DNA of 18,765 nt. Source: Strigomonas culicis. Its lineage: Eukaryota > Euglenozoa > Kinetoplastea > Trypanosomatida > Trypanosomatidae. The notes beneath the pieces were generated by a model that did no database searches, was not told where the DNA came from, and saw nothing but the letters and a program-made list of their open reading frames with translations. Both the position numbers and the translations under genes were made by a program. Below are positions 16,227 through 18,765 of the stretch, one piece after another (position 1 is the first letter of the stretch; every line of letters begins with the position of its first letter). The stretch is from contig AUXH01000384.1 of the NCBI GenBank assembly GCA_000482145.1, forward strand, positions 1-18,765, read 5' to 3'.

Positions 16227-16257
16227 AATACATATGTATATATAATATATATGTATT
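16227..16257. repeat. 9-bp perfect inverted repeat
   Basis: AATACATAT at 16227-16235 and ATATGTATT at 16249-16257 are perfect complements around a 13-nt, mostly TA loop, about 170 bp past the DUF789-like stop codon. It would form an AU-only hairpin apart from one G-C pair; in so AT-rich a region chance is possible. Confidence 0.55.
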
Positions 16258-16314
16258 AGTTTTGTTTTTTCGAGGTTGCTCTATGACACCATGAGAGCGG
16301 GAGGCGATTCCTTC

Positions 16315-16376
16315 CCTCTCTCTCTCTCTCTTTCTCTTTCAGCATCCTAATTTTCATCTTCTCTCTCTCTCTCTCT
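16315..16376. repeat. Two (CT)n runs
   Basis: CT dinucleotide runs at about 16315-16331 and 16360-16376 flank a short pyrimidine-rich stretch. On the transcribed strand they are purine (GA) runs, so they are not acceptor tracts for the minus-strand genes. Confidence 0.8.
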
Positions 16377-16410
16377 TCACGTTCTATTCGCTCGCCTCAT
16401 GCGCACCGGC

Positions 16411-16428
16411 TCACACACACACACACAC
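16411..16428. repeat. (CA)n microsatellite abutting stop codon
   Basis: A CA run directly after (in transcription sense) the TAG stop at 16431-16429, so the 3' UTR begins with (GU)n on the mRNA. Confidence 0.8.
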
Positions 16429-18254
16429 CTACACCTGACAGTACGTCAGCGCGAAGTCCGCGAGCGACGAATCGTACTGTGCCCACTGATAAAAGTCCAG
16501 CAGACCCACAATGACGCCGCCCTGCCCGGCGCACAGCTGCGCGTTCGTGCCGCCCGCCAGCACGCCCGCCAGCACGCGGCCGCCGCACACGCCCGCCGCA
16601 ACCGCGGCCGCCGGCCCCGCCATGGACGAGGGCAGGCTGTCCTTGTCCTTGTCGCCCGCCGACGGCGCCTCCGCGCCCGGCGGCGGCGGCGGCGTCGGCG
16701 TGCCACCGCTCGCGGCCGCGGCCTCCTCCGGCAGGTAGTCCATCTGCGACTGCTCCCGCAGCTGTCGGTAGCGCCGCGCGCCGTCGCAGAGGAGGCTCAC
16801 GCCCTTGCCGTAGTACACCGGCGGCTGCGCCGCGCCGCTGCCGCCGTCGCCGGCGGCCGGCGGCGGGCTGAGGGCGGCCTCCGGCGCGAGGGCCGGTGGA
16901 CACGGCGTCGCCACGCGGCTCTCCGGCGGCGCCGCCCCCATCCGCAGCAGCTGCTGCCACACCTCGTGCGCGTTCCAAGCCATGAGCTGCAGCCCACTCG
17001 CCAACAGAAACAGCGGCGCGCGGTTCGGCCAGGGCAGGTTGCCGACGCTCAGCCGCGCCTGGCGCGGGTCGAGCGGCATCGCGGACGGCAGCAGCCACAC
17101 GTCGGAGCGGCAGCGGCTCGGCACGACGCCGACGACCGGCACGCGCACGTAACACGGCGGCCGGCGCGGCTCGCCCTCCGCCGCCGGCGGCGACGCGCCG
17201 CGGCTGCGGTCGCCGACGAGGCGGCCGACGTGGTACGCGCGCTGGAAGGTCCAGAGGTCGAAGGTGACCGCCTGCCGGTCCGCGCGGAACACCGGGCTCT
17301 GCCATGAGCTGTTCATCGCCGCGCCGTGGCTCTTCTCGGCGAAGGGCACGAAGGGGTGGCGCGGCGGCCGCAGCAGGTAGAAGACGAGGAAGGAGCCGCA
17401 GCTGTACTTCGCCGTGTGGCTGCCGACGAAGGCGGGCGACCAGAGAATGGCGACCCACGACTGGTGGTCGATGTCGGCCGTCGTCGCGGTAAGCAGCGTA
17501 CGGTACGCCTCGTCCACACGCGCAAGCTCCTGCACCTGCTCCAGCACGCCGTTGCGGTTGTCAGGCCGCTCGAGCGCGCTCCAGGCGAGCAGCCCCGGCT
17601 GCGCCGGCGTGCGCTGCCGGGCGGCCTCCAGCCGCGCGAAGGCCGGCGACGACTGGTGGTAGCGCACGCGCAGCCCCGACAGCAGCGGCGTGTACACGAC
17701 GTGGTCGTCCGGCGGCCGCATCGGCGCCACGATGGAGGGGTGCGCGAAGCGGACAGTGCAGCCGAAGGGGAAGTTGAAGCTCTGCCAGATGGACTGCAGC
17801 GACACGATGGGCTCCGTGAAGTACGAGCCCTCGAAGTCGACGTAGGTCGCCGCGGGCGGCTCCTCGCCGGCGGCGGGCGGCTCCGGCTCCGGCGCCATGG
17901 CGTGCGGCATGTCGCACGGCAGCTGAAGCTCTTCCACCACCGGCACCTCCGGCGACACCGCGTCGACGAGGCAGACGATGTTGCCGAAGACGTTGGGGTC
18001 AAAGGGCATCTCGCACTCGCGCTCCTCGACCCACACCTCCTGACCCGTATAGTGCTGGTACTGGAAGACAGGCATCATAGACGACTGCTGCTGCTGCGGC
18101 GGCGGCGGCGCCATGCCGTAGCCGGGAGGGATCAGATTGTTGTTGTTGCTCAAGACACCCATATTTGTATTATTGTTGTTGTTAGCGTTATTATTAGACG
18201 GCAGATTCATATTGGCGTTCGGGCTCCTGTTTGGATTAGAATTCCCATTATTCC

Positions 18255-18285
<31 letters not shown>

Positions 18286-18765
18286 GTTGTTGTTGTTGTT
18301 ATTATTGTTATTATTAGTATGGTTGTTGTTGTTCGCGTTGCCGTTGGGAGCAAGTTGGAGCACCATGTTGGGCGGCGGTGGCACCTTGTTGGCGTTGCTG
18401 CTACTCGCATTTGCATTATTATTATTAGTAGTAGTAGTAGTAGTAGTAACCGTCGCCGTATAGGGAGAGCCGTTGGGGGGCGGTCCACCACTGCCGCCAG
18501 TGCGCACGTTGCGATTGGTGCTGCTGCTTCCATTGCTATTCGACCCCGACGCACCGTGGTACGGCCCGGGCAGCCCCTGCCCGCCCTCACCGCCAGGGCT
18601 CCCATGAGCCCCAATGTTATTATTGTTATTACTGCTGTGATGATGATGGTGGTGGTGCAGATGTGGGCTGCCGTTCGTGGTGGGGTTCATATAGTAGCCC
18701 CCACCCATGCCTGACGAGTTCGACGGACTGTGATAGACGTGGTGCGTCGGGGGGCCGCCATGGTT
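16429..18765 (-). CDS. DUF789-like protein with poly-Asn N-terminus (5' end beyond window)
   Basis: The frame ends at TAG 16431-16429. The first ATG inside is at 18708 (759 residues), but the frame stays open and GC-rich through the last 19 codons, so the true start is probably outside. Numbering is from ATG 18708. Residues 1-215 are His, Gly, Ser, Thr and Asn-rich, with a His run near 18-24, a Thr run, and 20 consecutive Asn at 132-151. About 297-440 follows the order of motifs I recall for DUF789: YFTEP then IWQSF (295-311), VVYTPLLSGLRVRY (337-350, like the family's VxYYVPYLSAIQIY), ALERPDNRNGVLEQVQELA (378-396, like YFERxxPxxRxPLxDKxxELA), SWVAILWSPAF (417-427, like SWxAVAWYPIY) and FLVFYLL. 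A downstream part (about 530-600) is conserved-looking (WLLPSAMPLD, LFLLASGLQLMAWNAHEVWQ), followed by Pro/Ala linkers and a Gly/Ala-rich tail ending FALTYCQV. The molecular role of DUF789 is unknown. Confidence 0.85.
18130..18450 (-). repeat. Asn/Thr-codon repeat tract inside CDS
   Basis: This is an AT-rich island in a GC-rich gene, built of AAT/AAC (and ACT) codons in frame. The longest uninterrupted Asn run is 20 codons (18256-18315), first AAC then AAT units. A shorter (ACT)n Thr run is at about 18428-18449. Mixed codons show the amino acid run is not one pure DNA repeat throughout. Confidence 0.85.

Larger units (their letters stand above)
15082..16428. other. AT-rich spacer (1.3 kb) between DUF789-like and Pro-rich genes
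   Basis: This spacer contains the 15-nt leader and acceptor of the Pro-rich gene, the 3' UTR of the DUF789-like gene, and numerous simple repeats: (GTT)n, (GT)n, (CT)n, (CA)n and A/T runs. A GC-richer patch at about 15620-15690 overlaps a short ORF with its own pyrimidine/AG signal (listed separately). A 9-bp inverted repeat lies at 16227-16257. Confidence 0.65.

Overview
The window looks like nuclear DNA of a trypanosomatid (kinetoplastid) protist. Seven long, intronless reading frames all lie on the minus strand. They are very GC-rich, with a strong G/C preference at third codon positions, and they are separated by very AT-rich spacers full of homopolymers and simple repeats. Upstream of most starts, reading the minus strand, a long polypyrimidine tract is followed by an AG and then the first ATG. 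That is the layout of spliced-leader (trans-splicing) acceptors in polycistronic kinetoplastid transcription units. I cannot name the species.

Layout in transcription order, from high to low coordinates. (1) 18765-16429: 5'-incomplete protein with a His/Asn/Gly-rich N-terminus, including a run of 20 Asn, and a middle region resembling the DUF789 family known from plants. (2) 15081-13840: Pro/Ala-rich, probably disordered protein of 413 residues. (3) 13476-12835: small two-membrane-segment protein with a mitochondrial-type N-terminus, distantly like FAM210/DUF1279. (4) 11344-9143: 733-residue protein with a divergent DOT1-like methyltransferase pattern. (5) 7351-6059: ELMO-domain protein with an N-terminal membrane anchor. 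(6) 5526-3805: 573-residue unrecognised protein whose frame appears to be broken near the 3' end; a good C-terminal membrane segment lies in the next frame. (7) 2794-1: leucine-rich-repeat protein that runs off the window.

The spacers (about 0.4 to 1.8 kb) hold UTRs, splice-acceptor tracts and microsatellites. Two contain local GC bumps with short minus-strand ORFs behind their own polypyrimidine/AG signals (3353-3484 and 15408-15689); these are weak candidates for small genes. I found no tRNA, rRNA, transposon or CRISPR array. The genes do not form an obvious pathway, as is usual for kinetoplastid polycistrons, so co-transcription here does not imply shared function.

The points most worth a second look are the DOT1-like protein with altered active-site positions, the DUF789-like domain in a kinetoplastid, the frame break before the membrane anchor at about 3900, and the ELMO protein with its conserved Arg.
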